This document shows, in pieces, positions 14,034-22,900 of a stretch of DNA of 25,714 nucleotides. Under the pieces are notes generated by a model that was not told where the DNA came from, did no database searches, and saw nothing but the letters and a program-made list of their open reading frames with translations. Every line of letters starts with the position of its first letter. Positions within the stretch are counted from its first letter, which is position 1. The stretch is from Clostridiales bacterium (GTDB lineage: Bacteria > Bacillota > Clostridia > Oscillospirales > QAMX01). The stretch is taken from assembly GCA_016303065.1 (NCBI GenBank), contig JAEDMJ010000029.1, forward strand, positions 1 to 25,714. The letters are read 5' to 3'. A program made the translations under genes and the position numbers.

Positions 14034-15196
14034 TTTTTGACACCTTTCTTTTTTCGGGAACATATTTTTTGTTTGAGCGCGCGAAGCGCTTTAAGCGCGC
14101 GGCTGTCTTTCCGTTCGACGCTTGTGACAAGGGGTTCGGGCGTTGCGTATCCAAAGCCGTTGGGGCTGTCGATCGAACGGTAGAGATCGCGGATCTCAAG
14201 GACGATGACCTTTGCAAACCCGGCCATGGGTATGGCAAGGAACATTCCGACTACTCCCCAGAGCTTTTCACATACCAGCAGGGAGATGATGATCGAAACC
14301 GGGGGAACGTCCGAGTGACGGCCCTGGACAATGGGCTCGATAATATTTCCTTCGATCTGCTGGATCAAAATGTCGATGATCAGTATCCAGATTGCAGTCT
14401 GCCATCCGTCTCCGATCAAAGCCGCAACCGTTGCGACGATGCCGGAGATGATGGGGCCGAAAAACGGGATGAATTCGAGGCAGAACGCGATGAAGGCAAG
14501 TAAGAGCGCGTTGGGGATTCCAAAGCCGCTGTACACGGCGAGGGTCACGAGAAAGACGATTGCCGAGGTCAGAAGCTTAACGCGCATATAGCCCCAGATA
14601 AGGTCTTTAAGCTCGCGCCCCATGCGGCGAAGCCGTATCTGAACGCAATTTCCGAAAAGGTTTATAAGACCGTTGATTATGTTTTTGCCGTCGAGCATGA
14701 AGTGGAACGTGATGACAAGGAACACGATGAGATCAAAGACCTTGAGAGTTTTTTGGAGGAGATAGCTTCCGGCGGTTGTGACAAGGCTGACGATAGTGTC
14801 TCCGAGGCTGGATAACGCGTTGTCGGCAAGCTCGATGATCTTGTCCGGAAGACCGAGACTTCCAAGGGTGGTTCCCAGGTTGTCGAGAATGTCCGCAAGC
14901 ATGGCAAGGTAATCGTCGATGGACACGACGACTGTTTCGATCTGGCGGTAGAGCGGGGGGAGGAAAATGGCGAGAAGACCGCTTATCGCCCCCAGAGAAA
15001 GAATGAACGTGAACAGCGTGGGGAAAAACCGCTTCTTAACACGCATGATTTTCTGGAACCAGTTGACGATCGGATTGAGCAGAAAAGCGAGGACCGCCGC
15101 GAAGAGAAGCGTCATCATCAGCTCGTCAAAATACCAGAGCACGGCGACGATGAGAATGATTATACCGGTTATGAACCAGAGTTTTGTGTTCTTCAA
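14030..15196 (-). CDS. AI-2E-family (PerM/TqsA-like) polytopic membrane protein
   Basis: Integral membrane transporter of the AI-2E/UPF0118 family. Members export or import small molecules, or act in Na+/H+ exchange, and the substrate here is unknown. The 388-residue protein has two closely spaced N-terminal membrane segments (LWFITGIIILIVAVLWYF, then TLLFAAVLAFLLNPIV), a central soluble region (about 85-150) and C-terminal segments. These include the family core GFGIPNALLLAFIAFCLEFIPFFGP, quoted here only in part as FCLEFIPFFGP, and EGNIIEPIVQGRH. The C-terminus is a basic tail ending RKKKGVKK. Translation appears to start at a TTG (15196), with GGAGGAGG 11 bases upstream and a consensus promoter further up. 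The next in-frame ATG would cut off the first membrane segment. It is the first gene of the operon and is coupled to nagB by a four-base overlap. Confidence 0.88.
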   Translation of the reverse strand: MKNTKLWFITGIIILIVAVLWYFDELMMTLLFAAVLAFLLNPIVNWFQKIMRVKKRFFPTLFTFILSLGAISGLLAIFLPPLYRQIETVVVSIDDYLAMLADILDNLGTTLGSLGLPDKIIELADNALSSLGDTIVSLVTTAGSYLLQKTLKVFDLIVFLVITFHFMLDGKNIINGLINLFGNCVQIRLRRMGRELKDLIWGYMRVKLLTSAIVFLVTLAVYSGFGIPNALLLAFIAFCLEFIPFFGPIISGIVATVAALIGDGWQTAIWILIIDILIQQIEGNIIEPIVQGRHSDVPPVSIIISLLVCEKLWGVVGMFLAIPMAGFAKVIVLEIRDLYRSIDSPNGFGYATPEPLVTSVERKDSRALKALRALKQKICSRKKKGVKK

Positions 15197-15249
15197 ATTC
15201 CGTTGTGCCTCCTCCGTGGGATACTCAATGGTATTTCTTTACAAATAAT

Positions 15250-15278
15250 ATTATACCCCCTTTGCCGCCGCTTGTCAA
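15250..15278 (-). promoter_or_regulatory. Perfect-consensus sigma-A promoter of the AI-2E-nagB-NYN operon
   Basis: On the minus strand TTGACA (15278-15273) and TATAAT (15255-15250) are 17 bases apart. The transcript starts near 15243, with a leader of about 47 bases carrying GGAGGAGG (15215-15208). Confidence 0.92.
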
Positions 15279-15349
15279 ATACGCGAAAGCATTATTTTGT
15301 AACCCTGTACGGAAAGTTTGGAGAGAGGTTTTATAGAGGCTTTTTTGCG

Positions 15350-15378
15350 TTGAAATAGCGGCGGGTCTGTGGTATAAT
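15350..15378 (+). promoter_or_regulatory. Sigma-A promoter of the DnaD-DnaC-aldolase-peptidase operon
   Basis: TTGAAA (15350-15355) and TATAAT (15373-15378) are separated by 17 bases. It diverges from the AI-2E operon promoter, and the 221-base gap between the two first genes holds only these signals. Confidence 0.88.
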
Positions 15379-15417
15379 TACTGCATAAGATATGGATTTT
15401 GTTTTGGAGGTTTGCGT

Positions 15418-16395
15418 ATGTCGGTTACGGCTGTGGGAGCCGGACGCGAAAACGGGATTTTTCTTCCTGCGGGGACTGTTGAACGGCTGCTGCGCGTTGA
15501 AAACGGAGCGGCGCTGAGGCTGTATCTGCTGCTCTGTTCCGGCGCGCCGGACGGAAGCGACGGGATATGCAAACGTCTGTGCATAAGCCGGGAAGAGCTG
15601 GAAACGGCGGAAGCCTGTCTGATCTCCCACGGGCTGGCTTTGAGAGCTGCCGAACCGGCCGCTTCCGCGCGAACTTCTTCGGCGGACCGCGAACGCGCGC
15701 CCGTATACACCCGCGACGAGATCGCCGCCCTTAAAAACGGAGATATGGCTTTTGCCCAGATCGTATGCGAAGCCGAAAGGGTCATAAAACCGCTTCTCGG
15801 AGAGAGCGATCTTCGGGAGCTTATGACGATATACAGCTATTACGGGATGCCTGCGGACTGTTTTATCATGCTGATACACTTTGTTGCCGCGCGGACGGCG
15901 TCCCAAAGCGACGGCGCAAAGCGCCCCTCGCTTCTGACGGTGAAAAAGGAAGCTTACCGCTGGCTGGATCTTGGCATTACCAGCGCCGAAAAGGCCGAGG
16001 AGTTCATCCGCAGCGAGCTTGACCTGACGTCGAAGGTTTCGGAATTTGAAAAAACTCTGGGACTTCCGGCGTATACGACCGATGACAGATGGATTTTGAG
16101 AGGATGGGCGGAGCTTGGGTTTGATGCGGCGGGGGTGCGCCTTGCCGCGGACATATCCGTAAAGCGCAAGGGAGAAGTGATCCTTGCATATATGAACCGC
16201 ATAATCCGCGGATGGAAAAAAGAGGGGCTCACCGATTTTGAGGCCATAGCAAAGCGCGAACAGGCCGCCGAGCACGAGCGTGAGCTTGCGAGGACAGCCG
16301 CGGCGCGGCGCGGGACAAGGCGCTCGTCCGGCGGAGAAAGAGAGCTTTCGCCGGGAGAGCGTGCGGCGCTTGAGAGTTTGTTCAGCGACAAATAA
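15418..16395 (+). CDS. DnaD-domain replication-initiation protein
   Basis: Probable primosome protein that helps load the replicative helicase, by analogy with Bacillus DnaD and DnaB. The 325-residue protein has an N-terminal winged-helix-like region (about 1-85) and a variable linker rich in Ala, Ser and Arg. A DnaB_2/DnaD C-terminal domain (about 100-180) follows, with LLGESDLRELMTIYSYYGMPADCFIMLI. A second similar repeat (about 200-275) ends at YMNRIIRGWKKEGL, a good match to the YxxxIlxnW motif of DnaD domains. The C-terminus is charged. GGAGG lies seven bases before the ATG at 15418, and an in-frame TTG at 15412 is too close to it. The next gene, 18 bases on, encodes a DnaC-like helicase loader, which supports the assignment. 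Confidence 0.88.
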   Translation: MSVTAVGAGRENGIFLPAGTVERLLRVENGAALRLYLLLCSGAPDGSDGICKRLCISREELETAEACLISHGLALRAAEPAASARTSSADRERAPVYTRDEIAALKNGDMAFAQIVCEAERVIKPLLGESDLRELMTIYSYYGMPADCFIMLIHFVAARTASQSDGAKRPSLLTVKKEAYRWLDLGITSAEKAEEFIRSELDLTSKVSEFEKTLGLPAYTTDDRWILRGWAELGFDAAGVRLAADISVKRKGEVILAYMNRIIRGWKKEGLTDFEAIAKREQAAEHERELARTAAARRGTRRSSGGERELSPGERAALESLFSDK

Positions 16396-16413
16396 GCTTT
16401 AAGGGTGGATTAT

Positions 16414-17382
16414 ATGAAGCTTGACCCGAAGATCATGAAACTTGCGAAGGAAAAATACGAGGAGAACCGGAGGGAACGCCGGACGGAGCTTTTGGCGCGC
16501 CTTGAGGAGCTGCGCCGGACTTTGCCGGAGTTTGCGGCCGCAGAGCGCGCGCAGTTCAGCCTCGGCGCGGAGATTGCGGAAGCCTGCCTTTCCGGAAATC
16601 CGGAGGAGAAGCTTGCCGAGATACGCCCGCGTGCCGAGGCGGTGGCCGCGCAAAAGGAAAAAATACTCCTTGCAAACGGGCTTCCGGCTTCGGGAGAGGT
16701 TGAGGCGCGGTGCCGGATCTGTGAGGACGAGGGCTTTGTCGGCGGAAGACCCTGCGCCTGCATGATGGAGGTATACCGTTCGGTTCAGATGAAAGAAAAC
16801 GCGAGGCTTTTCCGCCTCTCCCCGGGGGAGAGGAGAGATTTCCGCCCGGAGGACTATTCCGACGGGCCGAATCCGAAAACCGGAATTCCGGACAGGGCAT
16901 ATATGTGCCGCCTGATGGAGCGCCTGGACGCGGCGGGCGAGGTGCCTGCACGCAGCATTGCTTTTACCGGGGAAAGCGGCGTCGGCAAAAAATATCTGAC
17001 GGCTCTTTTGATGCGCCGCGCCATAGACGCGGGAGTGTTTGCCGTTTACGTTCCTTCATACGCCCTTGCGCGGCTTTTTGAGGAGGAGCGTTTTTCAAGA
17101 AACGACTATACGGCTTCGGACGAGCTTTCGCGCTGCCGCGAGGCGACCCTTCTTGTCATCGACGAGCTCGGAACGGAACAGACTACTGCGTATTCCGCAG
17201 CGGCGCTGCTGGATCTTCTCGACACAAGGCTGGCCGACGGGCTGACAACGGTTATCACCACGGGGCTTACCGACGGAGATATCGCTTCGAGATATAACCC
17301 CGAGACCCTTTTCCGCATCCGTGAACAGTTCACGCAGTACAGCATACCGCTGACGGTTCTGGAAAACGAAAGAAAAGTTTGA
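16414..17382 (+). CDS. DnaC/DnaI-like helicase-loader ATPase with altered P-loop
   Basis: Probable AAA+ helicase loader working with the preceding DnaD-domain protein. The 322-residue protein has a helical N-terminus rich in Glu and Arg (about 10-85). A small cysteine cluster follows, CRICEDEGFVGGRPCAC (Cys100, 103, 114, 116), as in many clostridial DnaC-like proteins. The ATPase domain has Walker A GESGVGKKYL (186-195), Walker B LLVIDELGTE (Asp250, Glu251) and later TTGLTDGDIASRYNPETLFRIREQF, containing the sensor and arginine-finger region. The P-loop has Lys193 where Thr or Ser normally binds magnesium, so ATP hydrolysis may be impaired. The ATG at 16414 is five bases after AAGGGTGG; a GTG at 16405 is also in frame but sits inside that site. 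Confidence 0.88.
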   Translation: MKLDPKIMKLAKEKYEENRRERRTELLARLEELRRTLPEFAAAERAQFSLGAEIAEACLSGNPEEKLAEIRPRAEAVAAQKEKILLANGLPASGEVEARCRICEDEGFVGGRPCACMMEVYRSVQMKENARLFRLSPGERRDFRPEDYSDGPNPKTGIPDRAYMCRLMERLDAAGEVPARSIAFTGESGVGKKYLTALLMRRAIDAGVFAVYVPSYALARLFEEERFSRNDYTASDELSRCREATLLVIDELGTEQTTAYSAAALLDLLDTRLADGLTTVITTGLTDGDIASRYNPETLFRIREQFTQYSIPLTVLENERKV

Positions 17383-17415
17383 ACCTTCGGCAGTTATAAA
17401 AAGGAGGATAAAAAA

Positions 17416-18336
17416 ATGAGCGCAAGATACCCGTTTTTCAAAGGTATGATGCCGATCCTTCCAAGCGTGTTGCATGAGGACGGCAGTCCCGACATTGAAG
17501 CCCAGGGGAGACTGGTGGAATACGTCATATCCTGCGGAGCGGTTGCGGTCGGACACATGGCCGGAGCCTCGGAATACTATAAAATAAGCGAGTATGACCG
17601 CGGGCCGATGATCCGCGCTTTGGCCGAGCAGGTCGGAGGAAGGGTCCCGGTGTTTATCGGCACGACGGATGTTGCGAGAAAGACGGCTCTGCGCCAGGCG
17701 GAAGAGGCCGCTGACCAGGGCGCCGACCTTATCATGGTGTGCTCCCCGATCGTTGGGAATATGTCCGAGAACGATCTTCTGCGCTATTATGAGGACGTCG
17801 GAAAGGCGACGGAGCTTCCGGTCATCATGCAGGACACGGGAGCCTCTTCCGGAAAGTACAGCGCGGATTTCATGCTCAGAGCCATTGACCGCGTTCCGAA
17901 TATCGGGTATGTCAAGGCGGAGGGCGTGAACTGTCTTCCGAAAGCAAAAAGACTCATCGAAACCCTGGGCGGGGAGGTTCAGGTCATCGGCGGAAGCGGC
18001 GGATTTGAAATGCCGACGCTTCTCAGGCTGGGCGTTACGGCGTTCATGACCGGAACCGAGTGCGTCGATGTGCACGACGACTGCATCAGGACTTTCTTTG
18101 CGGGCGAAGAGGAAAAGGCGGAACAGCTTTATCATCTGACGATTCTCTCCTATCTCCGGTTTTTCACTGTCGAAAGCCGGTTTGCCCTCAAACATATGCT
18201 CTGCCGCAGGGGTGTTCTTGACAATACGGTGCTTCCCTTCCCCGTGGAAGCGGCGGAGCCGGATCCCTTCCTTGTTGCGGAGCTCGACCGGACGCTTGAC
18301 CGCATCAATGCAATACGCGGAAAAAAGGTTCTGTAA
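17416..18336 (+). CDS. DapA/NanA-family aldolase-like protein, exact reaction unknown
   Basis: A class I aldolase-fold (beta/alpha barrel) protein of 306 residues in the dihydrodipicolinate synthase/N-acetylneuraminate lyase superfamily. The Schiff-base lysine is Lys167 in IGYVKAEG, and the substrate-loop region reads GHMAGASEYYKISEYDR. The Tyr-Asn pair of true DapA (YNxP) is replaced by IMQDTG, near residue 138, so the catalytic Tyr is missing. It is therefore unlikely to be the lysine-pathway enzyme and more likely acts on another 2-oxo acid. AAGGAGG lies nine bases before the ATG. The genes before and after are 33 and 18 bases away, so it is transcribed with the DnaC-like and peptidase genes. 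Confidence 0.8.
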   Translation: MSARYPFFKGMMPILPSVLHEDGSPDIEAQGRLVEYVISCGAVAVGHMAGASEYYKISEYDRGPMIRALAEQVGGRVPVFIGTTDVARKTALRQAEEAADQGADLIMVCSPIVGNMSENDLLRYYEDVGKATELPVIMQDTGASSGKYSADFMLRAIDRVPNIGYVKAEGVNCLPKAKRLIETLGGEVQVIGGSGGFEMPTLLRLGVTAFMTGTECVDVHDDCIRTFFAGEEEKAEQLYHLTILSYLRFFTVESRFALKHMLCRRGVLDNTVLPFPVEAAEPDPFLVAELDRTLDRINAIRGKKVL

Positions 18337-18354
18337 GGAGATTTTTTCGAAAGT

Positions 18355-19758
18355 ATGGATATTAAAAAACTGATTGACTCTTACTTTGAGCGGGAAGACA
18401 TCAAAGCCTGCTTTGTCCGCGGGCTTGCCGACCTTATCGCAATCCCCAGCGTTGCCGGAAAGGCAGAGGGGGAATTCGTCTTCGGAAAGGAAACTGCGCG
18501 CGCTCTTGAGTATCTTCTCGAGGCGGGAAAGCGTTTCGGTTTTGAAACGGAGAACCACGACTGGTACTGCGGAAGTATCGTCATGGCGGGAAAATCCGGG
18601 GAAGAGATCGGCATAATCGGCCATCTTGACGTCGTTCCTGCCTTTGGCGAATGGGAATTTCCGAAATACGCGCTCACGGTGAAGGACGGTCTTCTGATCG
18701 GACGCGGAGTCCGGGACGACAAGGGGCCGGTTGCGGCGGCAATGGCTGCGATGTGCTTTTTCCTTGACAGCGGAATAAAACTCCCGTTTTCCGTCCGTCT
18801 TCTTTTGGGCTGCTGCGAGGAATGCGGAATGGATGATCTTCCCCACTATCTCTCCCTTGGCAAGCCGGTTCCGAGGTTTTCGTTCACTCCGGACAGCTCT
18901 TTCCCGGTGTGCCGTGCCGAAAAAGGCATTGCCTCGTTTGACGTTGTGTTTGATTCGTTCGGAAAAGATATCCTCAGCTTTAAGGGCGGCAATGTCTCAA
19001 ACGCCGTCGCAGACAGCGCTGAGATGGTGCTTTCCGCCGGCGCGGACGCTGCTCCGGATTTGACTGAGCCGGGGATATCGCTCTCGTCGGAAGGCGGGAA
19101 GCTCTGCGTGAAAGCCGCAGGGCTCTCGTCCCATGCGGCAACGCCGGAGGGCTCTGTCAACGCGATTGTAAAGCTTGCGGAATATGTCCTGAAGACCGGG
19201 CTTGTCAGCGATTCGGCGTCGAGGAATGTTTTGGAGTATATTCTGGCCTCCAATCAGGACACGGCGGGCACCGGGCTCGGAATTGCCTGCTCCGATGAGC
19301 TTACCGGAGCGCTCACCTGCATCTGCGGAATGGGACGCACGGATGGGAACCGGTTCATCCTGAACCACAATGTTCGTTATCCCGTTGAAAAGGACTTTGA
19401 AACGGAGCTTCTTCCGGAGATCAAAAAGGTCTGTGCCGGATTCGGCGCGGAGGCGGTTTTGGGCGAAAACTCAAAAGGCTATGCATTTCCGCCGGACGCT
19501 CCGGAGATTGCCGCGCTCAGCAGCGCTTTTTCGGAGATCACCGGGATCGCCGCCGAGCCGTATACCATGGGCGGCGGGACATATGCCAGAGCCTTCCCGA
19601 ACACGGTCGCGTTCGGTGCGGCCCTGAGCGAGGACGTTTCGCCCCTTGGCGCGCTGCGCGGAGGAGCGCACCAAAACGACGAATGCATTCCTTTGGACGA
19701 GCTTTTGACAGCGGCAAAAGTGTTTGCCCTGGCCCTTGCCCATCTTGCCGGAATGTAA
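18355..19758 (+). CDS. M20-family metallodipeptidase, PepV/Sapep type
   Basis: Zinc-dependent peptidase of the cytoplasm that cleaves dipeptides. The 467-residue protein shows the five metal ligands and catalytic acids in order: GHLDVVP (His90, Asp92), RGVRDDKGP (Asp121), CCEECG (catalytic Glu155, metal Glu156), FTPDSSFPV (Asp180) and GGAHQNDE near the C-terminus. A lid/dimerisation insert occupies about 190-350, with LSSHAATPEGSVNAI. The length fits PepV (about 470). The Shine-Dalgarno sequence AAGGAG overlaps the upstream stop and lies 13 bases from the ATG, a long spacing that may reduce translation or reflect coupling. It is the last gene of the four-gene operon and is followed by a strong terminator. 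Confidence 0.9.
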   Translation: MDIKKLIDSYFEREDIKACFVRGLADLIAIPSVAGKAEGEFVFGKETARALEYLLEAGKRFGFETENHDWYCGSIVMAGKSGEEIGIIGHLDVVPAFGEWEFPKYALTVKDGLLIGRGVRDDKGPVAAAMAAMCFFLDSGIKLPFSVRLLLGCCEECGMDDLPHYLSLGKPVPRFSFTPDSSFPVCRAEKGIASFDVVFDSFGKDILSFKGGNVSNAVADSAEMVLSAGADAAPDLTEPGISLSSEGGKLCVKAAGLSSHAATPEGSVNAIVKLAEYVLKTGLVSDSASRNVLEYILASNQDTAGTGLGIACSDELTGALTCICGMGRTDGNRFILNHNVRYPVEKDFETELLPEIKKVCAGFGAEAVLGENSKGYAFPPDAPEIAALSSAFSEITGIAAEPYTMGGGTYARAFPNTVAFGAALSEDVSPLGALRGGAHQNDECIPLDELLTAAKVFALALAHLAGM

Positions 19759-19774
19759 AAAAATCGAAAAACTG

Positions 19775-19815
19775 CGCCTCCGGGATTTTCGCAAAAATCC
19801 CGGAGGCGTTTTTTT
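19775..19815 (+). terminator. Rho-independent terminator after the M20 peptidase operon
   Basis: CGCCTCCGGGATTTT (19775-19789) pairs perfectly with AAAATCCCGGAGGCG (19794-19808) across a four-base loop, followed by seven Ts. Confidence 0.96.
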
Positions 19816-19826
19816 GAAAAAGCCTT

Positions 19827-19898
19827 CGGCACAAAGCTTTGGAAAAGCGCCCGGAACCGTCAAAACTCCGGGAGATATTGTAAAAAAACTCTGTGCCG
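19827..19898. repeat. Nested inverted repeats between two opposing terminators
   Basis: CGGCACA (19827-19833) pairs with TGTGCCG (19892-19898), and inside it CCCGGA (19850-19855) pairs with TCCGGG (19867-19872). No reading frame or promoter is evident. It could be a small structured RNA, a protein-binding site or chance. Confidence 0.3.
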
Positions 19899-19922
19899 GG
19901 ATTTTGAGGTGCGCTGTATTGG

Positions 19923-19964
19923 AAAAAAATAAATCCGCCCCGGCATATAATTTGCCGGGGCGGA
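19923..19964 (-). terminator. Rho-independent terminator of the pyruvate:ferredoxin oxidoreductase gene
   Basis: On the minus strand TCCGCCCCGGC (19964-19954) pairs with GCCGGGGCGGA (19944-19934) across nine bases, followed by a nearly pure T-run to 19923. It lies 33 bases after the stop codon. Confidence 0.94.
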
Positions 19965-19997
19965 AAATATTCAGGTATCGAAAACTGCTGCGCTTGC

Positions 19998-22900
19998 TTA
20001 CTCAGCGGCGTAGAAGTCGACCTTCTTCTTGAGGTTCTCGAGCTTCTCCTTTGCGGCCTCTTCGGCGCTGGCAAAGAGCTTCTCGGCACGCTCGGGGAAG
20101 GCGCGGGCGACCTGAGTATAGCGGACCTCGCTGCGGATGAAGTCCTGATAGCTCTGGGTCGGATCCTTGGAATCCAGGGAGAACGGATTCTGGCCGGCTT
20201 CCTTCTTGGCCGGGTTGAAGCGGAAGAGCTGCCAGTAACCGGACTCGACGGCACGCTTCATCTCGCTCTGGCAGTTGGACATTCCGCCCTTGACGCCGTG
20301 CATCTCGCAGGGGGCGTAGCCGATGATGAGGGAAGGACCGTGGTAAGCTTCGGCCTCGAGAATGGCGTCGAGGGTCTGCTTCTGGTTGGCGCCCATGGCG
20401 ACCTGTGCGACGTAGACATAGCCGTAGCTCATGGCGATCGCGGCGAGATCCTTCTTCTTCAGCGCCTTGCCGGCAGCGGCGAACTGTGCGCCCTGGCCGA
20501 TCTGGGAGGCCTTGGAGGCCTGTCCGCCGGTGTTGGAGTAGACCTCGGTGTCAAAGACGAAGATGTTGACGTCTTCGCCGGAGGCAATGACGTGGTCAAG
20601 ACCGCCGAAGCCGATGTCGTATGCCCAGCCGTCGCCGCCGAAGATCCAGACGGACTTCTTGGAGAGGTACTGCTTCTCGGCAAGAATCTTGGTTTTCAGC
20701 TCGTTCTCGCAGGGGCAGGCCTCGAGCATTGCGATGAGGGCGTCGGCAGCGGGGCCGTTGGCCTTGCTGTCGTCCCTGGTTTCGAGGAACCTGGCGATAA
20801 CGGCTTTCTTGTCGGCGTCGTCGACCTGCTCGGCGAGAGCTTCGACGTACTTGATGAGCTTTTCACGGATGGTCTTCTGGCCGAGGTAGATGCCGAGACC
20901 GTGCTCAGCGTTGTCCTCGAACAGGGAGTTCGCCCACGCAGGACCACGGCCGGTAGCCTTGCTGACGGTGTAAGGCGTGGTGGGAGCGGAGCCGCCCCAG
21001 ATGGAGGAGCATCCGGTGGCGTTGGAGATGAACATTCTGTCGCCGAACATCTGGGTGATGAGTCTGGCGTAGGAAGTCTCCGCACAGCCGGCGCAGGAGC
21101 CGGAGAACTCGAGGAGGGGCTGGTTGAACTGGCTGCCCTTGACGGTGTTCTCGGCGAACGGAGTTTCTTTCTTGGTGACCTTGTCGACGCAGTAGTTGAA
21201 GACTGCCTGCTGGTCGGCCTGGGAAGCCTGCGGGACCATCTTGAGGGCGCGCTTCTCGGGCTTGGTGGGACAGACGTTGACGCAGAGGGCGCAGCCCATG
21301 CAGTCCAGCGGGCTGATAGCCATGGTGAACTTGTAGCCTTCGCAACCCTTGCCGATCATCTTCGGCGCAAACTTGGTGGATTCAGGCGCGTTTGCGGCTT
21401 CGTCGGCGTTCAGAGCGAACGGACGGATGGTCGCGTGCGGGCAGACATAGGCGCACTGGTTGCACTGGAGGCAGTTGGCGGCGTTCCATTCCGGAACGTC
21501 GACAGCGATGCCGCGTTTCTCGTAAGCGGCAGCGCCCTGGGGGAAGGTGCCGTCCATGTGGGGCATAAATGCGGAAACCGGGATGGAATCGCCGTCCTGG
21601 TTGTTGACGGGCATGAGGATTTCCTTGACGAACTTGACAAGCTCGGGTCTGTCGCCTTCGACCTTGACGTCGGGCGCTTCGACGGAGATTGTCTTCCAGC
21701 TCTCGGGGATCTCGACCTTGACGATGGCGTTGACGCCGGCGTCGATGGCCTTGTAGTTCATCTCAACGACCGCGTCGCCCTTCTTGGCGTAGGACTTCTT
21801 GGCCATGTACTTCATGTATTCGACGGCCTTTTCGATCGGGATGATGTTGGCAAGGGCGAAGAATGCGGACTGGAGAATGGTGTTGGTGCGCTTGCCCATG
21901 CCGATCTTGCGGGCCAGGTCGATGGCGTCGACGATGTAGAACTTGATGTCGTTCTCGGCGATGTAGCGCTTTGCGGCCGCGGGCATATTGGCCTCGACCT
22001 CTTCGGGGGTCCACTGGCAGTTCAGAAGGAAGGTGCCGCCGGGCTTGACGTCGTTGACGACCTTGATGCCGTTGATGATGTAAGCCGGGTTGTGGCAGGC
22101 GACGAAGTCGGCCTTCTTGATGTAATAGGTGCTGCGGATGGGCGTGTCGCCGAAACGCAGGTGGGAGATCGTGATGCCGCCGGTCTTCTTGGAGTCGTAC
22201 TGATAGTAGCCCTGAATGTATTTGTCGGTGTGGTCGCCGATGATCTTGATGGAGCTCTTGTTTGCGGAAACGGTGCCGTCGCCGCCGAGACCCCAGAACT
22301 TGCAGGAAATGGTGCCGGCCGGAGCGGTGTCGGGGCACGGCTTTTCCTCAAGGGAGAGACCGGTAACGTCGTCGTTGATGCCGATGGTGAATCCGTTCTT
22401 GGGTTCGTCGGCGTCGAGGTTCTCGTAAACCGCGAAGATGCTTGCCGGAGGAGTGTCCTTGGAGCCGAGACCGTAACGGCCGCCGACAACTTTCGCGTTG
22501 ATTCCGTTGGTGGCAAGAGCGGTGACAACGTCAAGGTAGAGCGGCTCGCCCTGGGCGCCGGGCTCCTTGGTGCGGTCGAGAACCGCGATCTTCTTGGCGG
22601 TGGCGGGGATCGCCGCGACCAGCTTGTCCGCGCGGAACGGACGGTAGAGACGGACTTTGACAAGGCCGACCTTTTCGCCGTGGGCGTTGAGGTAGTCGAT
22701 GACTTCTTCGATGGTGTCGCAGACGGAGCCCATCGCGATGATGACCTTCTCGGCGTCCGGAGCGCCGTAGTAGTTAAAGAGCTGGTAGTTTGTGCCGATG
22801 CGCTCGTTGACTCTGTTCATGCAGTTCTCAACGATTTCGGGAAGCGCGTCGTAGTACTTGTTGCAGGCCTCGCGGTTCTGGAAGAAGATGTCGCCGATCT

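Noticed and set aside
17095..18846. A 583-codon minus-strand frame opposite the DnaC-like, aldolase and peptidase genes
   Set aside because: It spans three genuine plus-strand genes with clear motifs and ribosome sites, and it has none of its own.
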